Assembly (NCBI RefSeq): GCF_900497805.2
Contig: NW_020946557.1
Location: 5,901,667-5,965,666, forward strand
Source of the DNA: Vombatus ursinus
Taxonomy: Eukaryota > Chordata > Mammalia > Diprotodontia > Vombatidae
Direction of reading: 5' to 3'
DNA: 64,000 nucleotides
Under the pieces are notes generated by a model, which was given only the letters and a program-made list of their open reading frames with translations, ran no database searches and was not told where the DNA came from. Position numbers and translations under genes: made by a program. Below, in pieces: positions 34,173-45,699 of this stretch (the first letter of the stretch is position 1; the number at the start of each line of letters is the position of its first letter).

Positions 34173-34352
34173 TCTTAGCCATTTATTTTGACATATCCTT
34201 TCATCAGACAAGAGCTACTTTTAAGTAATGTCATCACCAAATTCATATTTCACCTCCTTTCACTTCACCTTGGGCAAGGATTGACAAGGAAAGGAGGAAG
34301 GGTCATTAGAAGTCAGAATAATCAGCACCTCATTAATCATGAGATAGCTGTT

Positions 34353-34525
34353 TCATAGAATTTAGGGTTATAAGGTATCTTTAAAAAACATCCATTAAAA
34401 GCATTTCATTTCACAGAAGAGAAAACTGATGCCAAGCAAGGTGATATGACTTGCCCACAGCCACATAGGTCTCAAGCAGCACAGTCAGAATTGGAACCCA
34501 GATCTTCTAACTCCACATTCTGGGG
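34353..34525 (-). mobile_element. MIR3/THER2-like SINE
   Basis: Antisense: 'ATAGAATTTAGGGTTATAAG' tail, 'AGAGAAAACTGATGCC' core, 'GAACCCAGATCTTCTAACTC' head. Confidence 0.6.
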
Positions 34526-34644
34526 TTTTGAATTACCTCAATAAATCAAATTCAAAAGAGTATTTATTAAGAGTATTGTGCTAGAAAGGATACAAAGTTT
34601 AGATAAATGAGGGTGGTCTTCAAGAAACTAATAGACACGATAGC

Positions 34645-35095
34645 TCAGTTTTATAAAGCCCCTTAAGGTTTACAAGGGCAGCTGGGTGGTGCAGTGATAG
34701 AGCACTGGCCCTGGAGTCAGGAAGACTCCTCTTTGTGAGTTCAAATCTGGCCTCAGACACTTACTAGCTGTGTGACCCTGGGCAAGTCATTTAACCCTGT
34801 TTGCCTCAGTTTCCTTATCTGGAAAATGAGCTAGAGAAGAAAATGGCAAACCATTCCAGTATCTTTGCCAAGAAAATCCCAAATGAGATCACAAAAGGTC
34901 AGACTAAAATAACTGAACAATAAAAACAGGCTTACAAAGTGATCTCTTACAACAGCCCTGAGAGTTATGTAATACTACTACTACTATTACTACTCTATAG
35001 ATAAGGAAACAGAGGCTCATAGAGGTAAAGATCACTTTCCCAACATCGCTGAGGCAGTAAATGTCAGAGACATAATTCTAACCCAGGTTTTCAGC
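34645..35095 (-). mobile_element. MIR/THER1 SINE split by a MAR1 SINE
   Basis: Antisense halves 34645-34675 ('TTATAAAGCCCCTTAAGG') and 34938-35095 ('AAGGAAACAGAGGCTCATAG'). The host of the MAR1 SINE at 34676-34927. A TACTAC run lies at about 34974-34995. Confidence 0.6.
34676..34927 (+). mobile_element. MAR1-type SINE with RTE-like tail
   Basis: Full copy from 'GGGCAGCTGGGTGGTGCAGT', with 'GAGAAGAAAATGGCAAACC' and the end 'ATAACTGAACAATAAAAAC'. Target-site duplication AGGTTTACAA (34666-34675) against AGGCTTACAA (34928-34937). Confidence 0.92.
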
Positions 35096-35548
35096 CTGTT
35101 CTAACCCACAATCAATATGCTTAAGTAAATAGGAATCTTACAAAGTATGACATCAGTGTAGAATATTTTTAATTACTTATAAAAGTGGGAAATATGTAAT
35201 GCAATCCTACTTCTACAAAGAACCTTCTTTTTTCTAATTAACATTGTTTTGAGAATGAATTTTATTACAAAAAAAAGTAAGGAGATTGGATTACTCGGTA
35301 TAAAAATAGAGTTGCAAAGCACTATGACATAATTGGAACCAATATTCATATGCTCTGAATAGGCATATTAACATTACATTTCCAAAAGGAATCAAAATTT
35401 AGAAAGCAAGTTGTGCTAAGGTAAGCCAAAATAAAATCTGAGATCATTCCTTCTAAAATCATTTCACAACCACAGCTCTACTCTATGATCATACTGGTTC
35501 TTGACTCTTTCTTACCAGTGTCCACACCCTAAAACTGTCATCATGGCC

Positions 35549-35755
35549 AGAGTAGTTAGGTGGTACAGTGGACTGAGAGCTAAACATGGAATCAGGAAGA
35601 CCTGAGTTCATATCCTGCCTTGGGCACTTACTAGCTATATGACCCTAGGAAAGTCATTTAATGTCTATCTCTCAGTTTGGGGATAATAACACCTCCCTCC
35701 CAGGGATGGTGTGAGGTTCAAATGAAACATATGTAGAACACTTAATACAGCTTGT
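35549..35755 (+). mobile_element. MIR/THER1 SINE
   Basis: 'GTTAGGTGGTACAGTGGACT' head, 'GTCATTTAATGTCTATCTC' core, 'GTAGAACACTTAATACAGC' tail. Confidence 0.7.
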
Positions 35756-36141
35756 TTCCCTTTGTTCCCATACCCTATAGCAAGATTTATGTCCCTTGGG
35801 TATCATTTTACTCAAATGTAAAGGTGAGGGAACCCCTTCCTCCAATTACTATAAACACAAAAATCCTAAACATCTCAATCAAATTGTTCGATTAAGATTT
35901 TAAACTTAAGTGTTAAGGAATTTTCCTACAATATCACTTTAAGGTATGAACATATCTTTGAGAGACTATAGGCTATAAAAACAATAGGGCATTGTGGTAT
36001 CAGCCCGTCAAATGATGAACTGGTCCATTTTCAAAATTGGAGTTAATGGCTAAGACAAAATTAGTTTTTGTTTTCTTTTTGGGGGGGAGAGGGAGGGTTA
36101 GGGAAGATGGTGAGCATTTCTGCATTTAACAATACATCCAT

Positions 36142-36290
36142 GGGGCAGCTAGGTGGCGCAGTGGGTAGAGCACTGGCCCTGAAGTCAGGAGGACCTGAGT
36201 TCAAATCTAGCCTCAGACCAAACACTTGTCATTAACTAGCTGTGTGACCCTGGACAAGTCACTTAACCCCAATTGCCTTAAAAAAAAAAA
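36142..36290 (+). mobile_element. Marsupial tRNA-derived SINE, A-tailed type
   Basis: Very clean copy: 'GGGGCAGCTAGGTGGCGCAG', 'GAGGACCTGAGTTCAAATC', 'TTAACCCCAATTGCCTTAAA'. Target-site duplication CAATACAT at 36130-36137 and 36294-36301. Its closeness to the family text I recall suggests it is among the younger insertions here. Confidence 0.93.
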
Positions 36291-36639
36291 CACCAATACA
36301 TACAGTTGGACTCAAAAGTCTAGATAAATAACAGTCAAAATATCCAGCAAGGAGGAGAGTAACACTCAGAGGAAAAAGATCCCTTTTGCAAATCTTCCAA
36401 GTCATCAATTCTTGTGTCTCTGTAGTGAAGCTAGAAATAAGGAGACTTTTTGCCCTATTACAGTACAAGTTCCTCACCAATAAAATATACATAGCTGGAA
36501 ACAGCACCCCCACCCCAGAAAACTTCCAAATGGTTACCCAGCTCTATGAATGTTGACTGAGCATGCTCCATGAAATATGGAGAAATGGTTGCGTTACCCT
36601 TACATTGATCCCAAAGCTGCATCTCAATAATTTCTACCC

Positions 36640-37225
36640 ATAACTATTAATTCTGCTGTTTGGGTCAAGCAGAAGAAATTAAATCTCTCTTCCGCATGAG
36701 GAATTTTCAAATATTTCAAGATAACTAGCATATCCTCTCTTAGTCTGCTTTTCTTCTAGCTAAATATTTCCATTTCCTTTAACCAATCCTTTTATGGCAT
36801 ATTCTCTTCATCTAATCATCACTGTCCTTCAGATGGATTCCAACTTGCCAACATCCTTTCCAAAATGTTTTACCCATATTTGAACAAAATGTATGTGTAA
36901 TGACTAGAACAAAACAGAACAAGATATGTAATGACCAGAACAAAATGCCCCTAGAATATCATCTCCCTCTTCCTACATATAATATATCTATGAAGTCAAC
37001 CTAAAATTGCCTTTTTTGTTTGCCCAGGTCTCAGTGTTGATTTATATTAAGCTTGTTCTCCACTGAAAATTCCAAATATATTTCACACAAACTGTTGCCA
37101 TCATGGTTCCCCTAATTGTATTCATGTAGATGACTAAGAATTTTTCCCTATTAGAGTCTATCTTCTTAAATTATGCCTATCATTCTGGCCAGTAAAATCT
37201 TATTAGATCCTGACTTTGTAATTCA
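36640..37225 (-). mobile_element. L3/CR1 LINE
   Basis: Antisense: 'CAAATATTTCAAGATAACTA', 'CTAGCTAAATATTTCCATTT', 'TTTCCAAAATGTTTTACCCA', 'ATCTTATTAGATCCTGACTT' (about 37198). A near-repeat of 'TGTAATGACTAGAACAAAAC' (36897 and 36930) is a small internal duplication. Confidence 0.65.
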
Positions 37226-37239
37226 ATTTGATAGCTATA

Positions 37240-37380
37240 GCTCCCAAATTCAAATTCAAAGATATTTATTAAATGACTATTCTGTGGAGGCACTGAAACT
37301 ATAAATATGGGATTGAAATTGTCCCTAACTTCAAGAAGATTGTATTTTACTGGAGAAGATGTGACATGTAAACAGATATT
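37240..37380 (-). mobile_element. L2 LINE 3'-end fragment
   Basis: Antisense 'AGATATTTATTAAATGACTA', 'GTGGAGGCACTGAAACTATA', 'TAACTTCAAGAAGATTGTAT'. Confidence 0.55.
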
Positions 37381-37384
37381 TTTA

Positions 37385-37680
37385 ATAGTATTTTATTTTT
37401 TCCATTACATGTAAATACAATTTTTAACATTTATTTTTTATAAAATTTTGAGTTCCAAATTTTCTTCCTCCTTTCCTTTCTCCCCCCTCCATAAGATGGT
37501 AAGCAATTTGATATAAGTTACATATGTGCAATCATGTAAAACATATTTCCATGTTAGTCATGTTGTGAAAGAAAAAACAGTTTTAAAAAAATACGGTTTT
37601 CAAAGGAAAAAACACAAAAAAGGGAAAATTGTATGCTATAGTCTGCATTCAGATACCAATATTCTGGATCTGGAAGCAAT
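37385..37680 (-). mobile_element. L1/HAL1-type LINE 3' end
   Basis: Antisense of a common marsupial LINE terminus: 'TTTTTCCATTACATGTAAAT', 'ATAAGATGGTAAGCAATTTG', 'CAATCATGTAAAACATATTT', 'TAGTCATGTTGTGAAAGAA'. Strongly 5' truncated. Confidence 0.75.
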
Positions 37681-38099
37681 CAACATAATATTAGCCTCAA
37701 ATTGAAGCATCTGGGCATATCTCATCATCTCTAGCTAATTTATCTGCTCTCTGAACTCTATGTATGTGATCTTCTATGACAGTGGAGAACTGTAGCAGGT
37801 TATATACTTGTTTCATGCTTTTCTTGATGATAATAATCAAAGGTCGTTTAGCAGTTTTCTCTGTGATAATATAGATAGATGTTAGAGATAGATGGATATA
37901 GATATATTAAAATTAATCAGATATAATCTTAACATGTTCATGAGGTACTTCTTATGGAAGGAAAATTGTCTGCATTTTGTTCTAATGTCAAATGATTTTT
38001 TTTAAATTAACAAACAAGAAAAACATATCAGAATATTTTACTCTTCACATTTTTTAGTTAACTATGTGACTGTGGGTATACAATGTGCCATAGAAAATA

Positions 38100-39480
38100 A
38101 TTTTTTAAAAGCCTACCTGTTCCATTTCTCATATTTTCATTAATGTTATCCTTAATGTACATGTAGATCATTCTCATAAAAATAGTATCAAAAATGATTG
38201 TTAGTTATTAATGTTGATTGCCTTTGGGAAGATAGTAGCATCTATGATTTTTCCATTCTTCTTTTATCTTCCTCTCCCAGAAATACCTTGTAAAATGATC
38301 TCTCAGTGCCTTGAAGATTAATGACTTCCAATTCAAAGATTTCCTTGACATGTACTTAGTTTGGTCCCATTACTCTTCCCAATCTTGTATTTTTACGTGC
38401 CAATTCAACTTCTCCAAATAGCATATGGAGGGATTCTTGGTTCAATTGTGATACCTCCATTGTCACTGATGATAAAAATGTATCATTTTTTAAAAGCTAA
38501 CATATCACTTCAATTTTTTTCTTTGCCTATTTGTTGCTTTCCTATCACTTTTTCTCTTAGTGAAGTAAAACATTCATAGTATGATGTTATTCACTTGGGT
38601 TTAGGTCAAGGTTTCTATAGATTTGGTTTCATTTCCATTTCTGTTTCTTGTTTTATGGGGTGAGGCTATTCCCAATCTTCCAGCAGCTTCATTTTTTTTT
38701 TTTTGCAAATGAGCTTGTAATCTAAATCAATATTTCCCTTACTTGCAATCTCTTTCCACATGGCAAGGAGAACAAGTGTTTTATTACTAAGGGAGTATCT
38801 GGGTTCTTTTGGCCTCATCATTTTGGCAATGAACTTTTGTAGGAAATGGCAATAACTAAAGTTTATTTTTTTGCCCATTTCTATTTCCCCCTTTTTTCAA
38901 TACCAGTGGCTTCTTTAAATAGGTTGAGTTGAAACAGATGCATTTGTATGTGATGTCTTCTGGTCTTTATTTTCTTTCTCATTTGATGTTAATTTTACCT
39001 TTTATCTAATTGAGTGATGGACTGACTGCATACAGACAGATGATTTTGATAAGGCTTCCATATCAATAAACAGTCACTTCCTGGATAGTTAATTTCATTT
39101 ATTATGATGTTGTTTGGTACTTGCCATATCTGGTACCTTCTGACTCTCTTCTATAAGAAAAATGTCAATGCACAAATCTCATGAGTAGTCTACAAGCCTT
39201 TGGTCTCTTCAATTTCTCAAACCTTAGGCATATTTTCCAGCATCTTTCTCTGTGCCCACCTTCATAATTAATCCTTAAGTATCATGTTTTGTTGACTTGG
39301 TTTGAAGGATCTGGTCAAGTTATCCGTAGAATTTTTCTTTCTCTTCATCATCTACAACAGTTGCAGGTGAATAAGCTTCAAAAATTATGGAGACTTTTTT
39401 TTTTGCTTATGCTCACCATGAGCAATTCAAAATGAAAGAGCCAATTGTCCTCTAAAGTAATGTTTCTTATTACTAGAGGC
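38100..39480 (-). mobile_element. RTE-clade LINE, endonuclease to RT linker
   Basis: Two minus-strand protein blocks identify it. At 39343-39378 the frame reads EAYSPATVVDEE, the RTE endonuclease block usually seen as QAYAPT. At 38666-38878 an open frame contains RYSLSNKTLVLLAMWKEI then GNIDLDYKLICKKKK and EDWE, the charged linker between endonuclease and RT in RTE elements. The RT part toward lower coordinates is too decayed to delimit, so the left end is approximate. Confidence 0.68.
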
Positions 39481-39814
39481 TCAACCTAAAATCAATTCTG
39501 TCAACACTTTTGTTTGCTTCTTCAAGTAAGAAGAATACAAATACAATTATAATCTACTTATACTGTCCAAAAAAAATGAAGCAAGAAAACAGGGTTAGTC
39601 TGCTCTAGATGAACCATTCTGACTTAAAAATCACTGCTTTCCTTTCTAAATTCTCACATGCTATCCCTTTAATAAAGTATTATAAAATTTTGCTGGAAAT
39701 CAAAGTCAAATACATTGGCCTCTCTAAGGCTGGTCTCTGATTGTAAAAATGGGGATAATAATATCCCCCTTAGGGTTTTTGCATAAAGAATTTCCATTCA
39801 ACAAGCATTTATTG

Positions 39815-40050
39815 GGTATAGATCAGTGTGATAGAGTGGATAGGAGCCAGCCTTAAAGTCAAAAAGACTTGGGTCCAAGCTCTGCCCCTGATGCTATCTG
39901 TGTGACCCTGGACAAGTCACTTAAACTCTTAATGGTCCCAGACAACTCTCTAAAACTATGTTGCAGAGAATGTGCATATTTGCATTGATAAAAGAAGCTC
40001 CTCCCTAAAACACCCCATATTAATTAAATCATAGGTACAGTAGGAGCCCA
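39815..40050 (+). mobile_element. CORE-SINE with orphan tail, best copy
   Basis: Head 'GTGTGATAGAGTGGATAGG', 'CTTAAAGTCAAAAAGACTTG', core 'GTGACCCTGGACAAGTCACT', then a tail 'CCCAGACAACTCTCTAAAAC', 'GCAGAGAATGTGCATATTTG' and 'TTAAATCATAGGTACAG' that is neither L2, L3 nor the usual RTE tail. Confidence 0.7.
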
Positions 40051-41049
40051 CACATGCACAAATCCCATAAGCTTGCTTCACTGATGCACCCTTTCCACGT
40101 GGAAAATACTGCCTTGGAGAGATTGTGATTTGTAGAATGTAGACAACCAACTCGTTTACTCCTTTGACTTCATTTGGTGGCTTCATGGAGTCCAGTGAGT
40201 GATCATGCCCAGAAGGGAATGGAATCAACTGACCTTGGGATTTTTGAAAGGCTGAGAGAATGAGCCATACAGGAATACAGGATTTCAGAATCCCCAGTAG
40301 GTTTTGCAATCAACACAAGGTTTATGCCCTGAAGAGCAAAGAGAAACCTTTGGGAGTAATATTTAGGGATCCCAGCCCAGTGGTAGCTGAGAAAAGGACT
40401 CTTCTGGCAAAGAACATTGTTTTTGAACCTTAATTTGTTGGGACCAATGCTACGTAGTTACTAAGCTAAATTATGAATCTACTCCTTCCCAGAATCTAAG
40501 ATTCTGGGGACATGCTTTTTCATGTGTGTTCTTTCTATATCTTTGAAGTAACTTTCCCTTTGTAAAAGCGAATTAATTTTAAGTAGTTAAAGCTAATTAA
40601 TGTTAAGTAGTTAAATGAAAGTGAAGAGGTGCTAGTCACAAACTCTAACAATAAGGAAAACATAGGTAGTGGGATCTCAATGGCAGTAGAGGAAAGATTC
40701 CCCAACCTTCAGAGTACCAGAAGGGCAACATAGCAGGCCTGTCTCTAGAATACTGAGCCAGAGTTTAGTTACTACATAGGTCTAACTTCATCCCCTTTAC
40801 AAGGTACTGTGCTAAGTGCTAGAAATTAATGTATTTAGTAATGTATATGGAAATGCCATACAAATTAAAGTATAACATACATAAAGTATAAAGTATAAAC
40901 ACCATACAAATTTAAGTATAAAGTATAAGTATATGTTTTCCCTATTATTAGCCACATTGGCAATTTCCACAGTACCTAAGCATCACTAACTGATAATCTG
41001 GCCACATAACCATGCCATGAGAATTTTCTAAAGGGTACTGACTAAAGAT
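40051..41049. other. Unclassified interval with small direct duplications
   Basis: AATTAATTTTAAGTAGTTAA (about 40571) recurs as AATTAATGTTAAGTAGTTAA (about 40595). AAAGTATAA units repeat at 40867-40940. No gene or family recognised. Confidence 0.35.
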
Positions 41050-41540
41050 TGGACACCAATTCAGTTCAACAAATAATGATGAAGCACTTGTCCGGTGCAA
41101 GTTGCTATATACAAAAGCAAACATAAAATCGTAAATATCCTCAAACTTACATTCTAAGAGAGGGATACAACATTTTCACAAATAAATAGGTATGAGACAG
41201 AGAGTGAAGAGGTAAAGGGATTGGTCAAAGTGTTCTAGGAAAACTTGAGGAGGGAGAAAGTACAAATGACTGCAAGGATCAAGGAAATTTAGGCAAAAGG
41301 GTGACACCTGAACTGAGGAAGAAAACTAAATAGCAAAAAAGTCATTCTAGGTAGGGGAGGTGGTGTATGCAAAAGTACAAAAGTGAGAGTTAGAATAGTT
41401 AATAGTTGAGTTTGACTGGAACATAGATTGTACTAAGTGAAACAATATGAAATAAGTCTGAAAAGGTAGGATGGAGCCAGATTGCACAATGTCTTAAATA
41501 AATCTAATAGTATCAACTGTATTTTTAACAATAGGATATC
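41050..41540 (-). mobile_element. L2-type LINE fragment
   Basis: Antisense: 'AAACTTACATTCTAAGAGAG', 'GTCATTCTAGGTAGGGGAGG', 'GGATGGAGCCAGATTGCACA', in the order expected of the L2 3' part. Diverged. Confidence 0.45.
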
Positions 41541-41639
41541 AAGGCATATATACGAATCATATTATATACTTACATACATACATACATATATGAACTTCAT
41601 AGGACATTTCAGAGTAAGGTGAAATAAGGTAATTTCCAA

Positions 41640-41775
41640 AAAGAATCTACACAAAACTAACTTTTTCAATGAAAAAGAAAATGAGACCCAGAGAAATTAA
41701 GTGACTGTTGGTAAGTAGTGGAGCTGAGATTTAAACTCAGGTCATCTTGCTTCCAAGTACAGCACTCTTTTCACA
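41640..41775 (-). mobile_element. MIR-family SINE fragment
   Basis: Antisense 'AAAATGAGACCCAGAGAAAT', 'GATTTAAACTCAGGTCATCT', 'AGTACAGCACTCTTTTCAC'. Confidence 0.58.
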
Positions 41776-43639
41776 TGAGCAGGAGGCCTCCAATGCCCAA
41801 CCGGTAGCTCAGTTCACATAATCTGTGAAGAAGCTGTGACCATTCTAGTCTCTCAACCCTGTATTAACTTTTTCCATTTAGGAACATGAAATCCAGACAA
41901 CAGAGACTTTCCAACCAAGGTAACTAGATCTATTTTACCTTTGGGTTTTCTTTTGCTGTTTTTGGTTGATTTTGTCGTATTTGAATCAAATTGATCAGTT
42001 AACTATGGAGTTACATTACTCACAATTACAATCACAATACTTTAGTGATTTCTTTTTTTCCTTTTACAATTCCGTTATTCAGCGTTGGGATCCACAGAGT
42101 TCTCTATGGAGAATTAATGCTGAGATAAGGACAACAGTGGCATTGGATGAGAAGGGGTGGAGGGAGTTATGATTTGCATTGGTAGAGGGAATATTCACAG
42201 CAAAGAAATCATGGTCTAAGTTGACTTCTGAGCACTGAACACTCCATTCATTCCTATTTGACATGTGCTGACTCCTTGCTGACACCTCGGCCACCAGTCT
42301 TCCTTCCTACGGAAGTCCTGCCAATCTAGCCCATTCAGTAGCCATCATCAGAGTGAGCTATATCCCAGCAGCTCCAGATGGAAAATAGGGGCAAACAGCT
42401 CCCTCCAGAGCATTCACCAGTTCTGGGCCATCAATCAGACTGCAGCTGGGACTGAAGAACTGGTCAATGACAAGGCCAGCTTCTTCCTGCCAAAAGCAAA
42501 GTATGTTTCCCATTCCAGTCCATGGGGAGGGCAAGGTCTCACTGATTCATCTTTTATCACCCATTCAGGCCTCTACATTTAAGCAACTCAACAAATTCAG
42601 GGTGACTATGATCATTTTAATTTTTTAACCCTGTAGTTTTTATTGTCCACTTAAGCAACATAGCAATTGAAATGGTTACTGGATCCATTTTGCTTTTCTT
42701 AGGGAAAGCCAAGTCTTTTGATTTATTTGGTCTGTTGCTTGATTTTGTTCTGAAAAAAAAAAGTCAATAGAAGATCAATTAACTGTGGAGAGTAAATACA
42801 TTAGACTCATTGGATTGTTCATGTCTCTTACCCAGTTAGAAGCAGTGGGCCCTGGCTTGCAAACTGAAGCAGTGGCAAGAACCTAGTTCCTTTTTTTCTG
42901 TAAGTAGCAGACATGGCAGGAGGTGGCCCTTCCTTGAGCCAAGATCAAAATTGAGAGTGAACAGTTGGCTTACTCTGGCAATGTAGCATTGGCCCCCTGC
43001 CCACCACAGGATAGACATCCCTTGTGCTGTGTGCCAGGAAAGCTCCACTCATTTCCACAGAGTAGGTAGTTGGGTGAGGAAGTTAGCACAGAGAAAGTTA
43101 TGAGGGAAAAAAAATAAAAACTGGATAGCATCTTCTCTTTATCCAAAAGATAATGGTACTCAAATCAGAATACTCCAAGCATCTTAGCAGCATTACTTTG
43201 GGTAAAGAGATAAAGCATTGGCCCTAGAATAAGAACACTGTTATATAATGTTACATTACTTTCAGCTGGATATGATCACCAAATATTCTAACATCCCTAT
43301 TCTCAGGAAATACTCTCCCTAGACTGTTACAACTCTCTCTACCTCACCCCCAACTTTCTTTGAAAATAATTGGTAAATTCTCCAGAGCTCTGTGAATAAT
43401 CCCCTCCCAGTTCAGGAAATTGCATCTTTCTTTTTTTCTAGGCTGATAAGAAAAATCAGCCAAGAAAAACAAGCAAAAATCTTTACCTCCTCTCTCCTTT
43501 CGTGTCATAAAAATATATACATACACACACACATACACATACACACATCCCTGGCCTCCCATCTGAGTCCTGTAACAAAACTGAGAAAACGAAGTGGGAT
43601 GACCAAGAAAAAAAGGAGACATGTTGTCATAGAAAGAAA
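41776..43639. other. Long interval, mostly unassigned
   Basis: A short orphan-tail-like patch at 42163-42220 ('GATTTGCATTGGTAGAGGG'), and an ACAT/CA microsatellite at about 43515-43547. No supported exon or gene. Confidence 0.35.
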
Positions 43640-43800
43640 ATTAGAGTAGTAGTCAGGTTTCCAGTCTCAGCTTTGATGGTTACTGATTGTGTGACCCTGG
43701 GCACATCACATCTTCTCAATAGGCATTTTTTCCCTTATCTGTAAAATGGACTAGATCATCCCTGAGGTCCCTTCCAACAGTGATATTTATTGATTCTGTG
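43640..43800 (+). mobile_element. MIR3/THER2-like SINE (L3-tailed)
   Basis: 'GTGTGACCCTGGGCACATCA', 'CCTTATCTGTAAAATGGACT', then the tail 'CCTGAGGTCCCTTCCAAC' and 'ATTGATTCTGTGAA'. Confidence 0.75.
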
Positions 43801-43884
43801 AATAAAACTTTAGGTATTCTAGGATGTGATGTGAAGGCGAAATAAATGGCAGGTGAATCCAATAGCTTTTAAATCTAGAGCCTT

Positions 43885-44106
43885 CCCCTCTATTAATTAC
43901 TTCCTGTTTCTCTTATCTATAATTTGTTTGTTTATATGTATATATACACATGTATGCATACATATATGTGTTTCCATGTTGTCTCCTCATTAGATTTTGT
44001 AAGCTCTTTCAGGGCAAAGACTATGTTTTGCCTTTTTTGTATCCCCAGTGCTTAGCAAAGTGCCTGGCACATAGTAGGCATTTAATAAATGGTTATGGAT
44101 TGATGT
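43885..44106 (+). mobile_element. L2 LINE 3' tail
   Basis: 'TTGTCTCCTCATTAGATTTT', 'CTTTTTTGTATCCCCAGTGC', 'AGTGCCTGGCACATAGTAGG', 'TTAATAAATGGTTATGGATT'. The best-preserved L2 terminus in the window. An AT/GT-rich patch at 43935-43970 is probably a local expansion. Confidence 0.85.
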
Positions 44107-44298
44107 GGAAAACATAGAGGTATTATAACCCTGAATAATAAAAATTTAAGGTGGTAAGATGTTAGCCTAAGGACACTTGGTGGAGGGGAAATGCCAAGAG
44201 AAACTTGATGAGAAGTTTGGATTTTATACAACAGGAAATAGGAAACATTTGCAGGAAAGTAACAAGATGAAAATGAAGTTTGCTAAAGATTATTCTAT

Positions 44299-44441
44299 AG
44301 GGCAGCTAGGTGGGACACTAGATAGAGCACCAGCCCTGAAGTCAAGATGACTTGAGTTCAAATCTAGCCTTAGACACTTGTCTGTGTAACCCTGGACATG
44401 TCACTTAACCCAGATTGCCACCAAAGGAGGGGGAAAAAATG
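44299..44441 (+). mobile_element. Marsupial tRNA-derived SINE, A-tailed type
   Basis: 'GGGCAGCTAGGTGGGACACT', 'GTCACTTAACCCAGATTGCC'. Target-site duplication AAAGATTATTCTA (44285-44297) against AAAGATTGTTCTA (44442-44454), 12 of 13 identical. Confidence 0.92.
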
Positions 44442-44504
44442 AAAGATTGTTCTAACAACATGTTTATTCATTCAACAAATGAACAAGTCATTGTCCCAGG
44501 CACT

Positions 44505-44760
44505 GAGTCACAGAATAAAAAAAATCTCAGACTTGTAAAGGATCACAGAGATAATCAAATCCAATCTCTACCTGGTCATAAATTCCCTCTACAGATCACT
44601 CATGCAGCCAAATCTTCCAGCCTTTGCTTAAAGACTTCCAGAGCCCATCCCACTTTTAGATAGCTTTAGTTGTTAAGAGGCTTTTCCCTATAGCAAACCT
44701 AAATCTTCCTCTTGCAGGGCATACAAATACTGGTGCACTGCCCTGAAGGAATTCTCTGTT
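44505..44760 (-). mobile_element. L3/CR1 LINE 3' region
   Basis: Antisense: 'CAGCCTTTGCTTAAAGACTT' (about 44618), 'TAAGAGGCTTTTCCCTATAG', 'AACCTAAATCTTCCTCTTGC'. Confidence 0.7.
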
Positions 44761-44902
44761 TGGGAGGGGACGTAAGAAATATGTTATTAACTAAACATAA
44801 GGCAAAATTTACTGGTTAACTAAAATTCAGCATTAACTCTTTCCAAGTCAGACTTTAAAAGCATTTGGTTGGGGAGCATATAAAACATGAGGTAATATTG
44901 TA

Positions 44903-45285
44903 AACACATAGAATCATAGATCTAAAGAAGGAAAGGACCTCAAAGTTCATCTAGTCCAGAAGGATAAACACTCTCTGAAAAAGTATTTTGCGGTGTAATC
45001 TGCATTATTAACATTTTCCTTGTTGCTTTATTAAGCCTAGACAATCAACAAAACAAAAAATTAAGCTCTGACTTGTAGAATTTCCTGATTTCTGAGATGT
45101 AAATATTCACACTGAAAATTTAACAATTGGCTCTTGAGCTGTTGGAAGCTGGCTTCATCACACACCTCATCAAGTCCAGTCCCCTCATTGTACAGATGGG
45201 GAAACTGAGGCTCAGGAAGAGCAAATGACTTGCCTAAAGATATTAGTAATATCTGAAGCACAATTTGAACCCTAATTCAACTATT
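44903..45285 (-). mobile_element. MIR3/THER2-like SINE pieces
   Basis: 'ATAGAATCATAGATCTAAAG' tail at 44910 and a second, better segment at 45150-45285: 'AGATGGGGAAACTGAGGCTC', 'AATTTGAACCCTAATTC'. Possibly one copy split by an unknown insertion, or two copies. Confidence 0.55.
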
Positions 45286-45440
45286 TCCATCGAATCGCAA
45301 AGTCCCCTTGACCTCTAGAACCTTTCCCTACACAGATAGTTTAATACTGTGCACATGCATAAAAATATGCATCCATAGTCTAACATACCACAAAATAGCT
45401 CATCTCAGTTAAATAATTGAATCAAACAACATGTATTGTA

Positions 45441-45672
45441 GGCATCTAGGTAGCATAGTGGAAAGAGTACCTGGACTGGATTCAGGAAGACTCATCTTCC
45501 TGAATTCAAATCTAGCCTCAGACACTTGTAAACTGTGTGATCCTGAACAAGTCACTTAACTTTGCCTCAGTTTCCTCATCTGTAAAATGAAATGGAGAAG
45601 GAAATAGCAAATCATTCCAGTATCTTTGCCAAATGGAGTCATGAAAATATTGGATACAACTGAGCAACAATA
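45441..45672 (+). mobile_element. MAR1-type SINE with RTE-like tail
   Basis: 'AGACTCATCTTCCTGAATTC' insert between head and core, 'AATGGAGAAGGAAATAGCAA', 'CAACTGAGCAACAA' end. Confidence 0.87.
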
Positions 45673-45699
45673 TATATTATAATTAATTAAATATATTAT

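Noticed and set aside
40050-41049. Possible LTR or unknown DNA element
   Set aside because: No terminal repeats or target duplications visible.
41870-41925. Exon-like 38-bp stretch with TTTCCATTTAG before and AAGGTAAC after
   Set aside because: Splice-site motifs this short arise by chance; no reading frame or partner exon is recognised.
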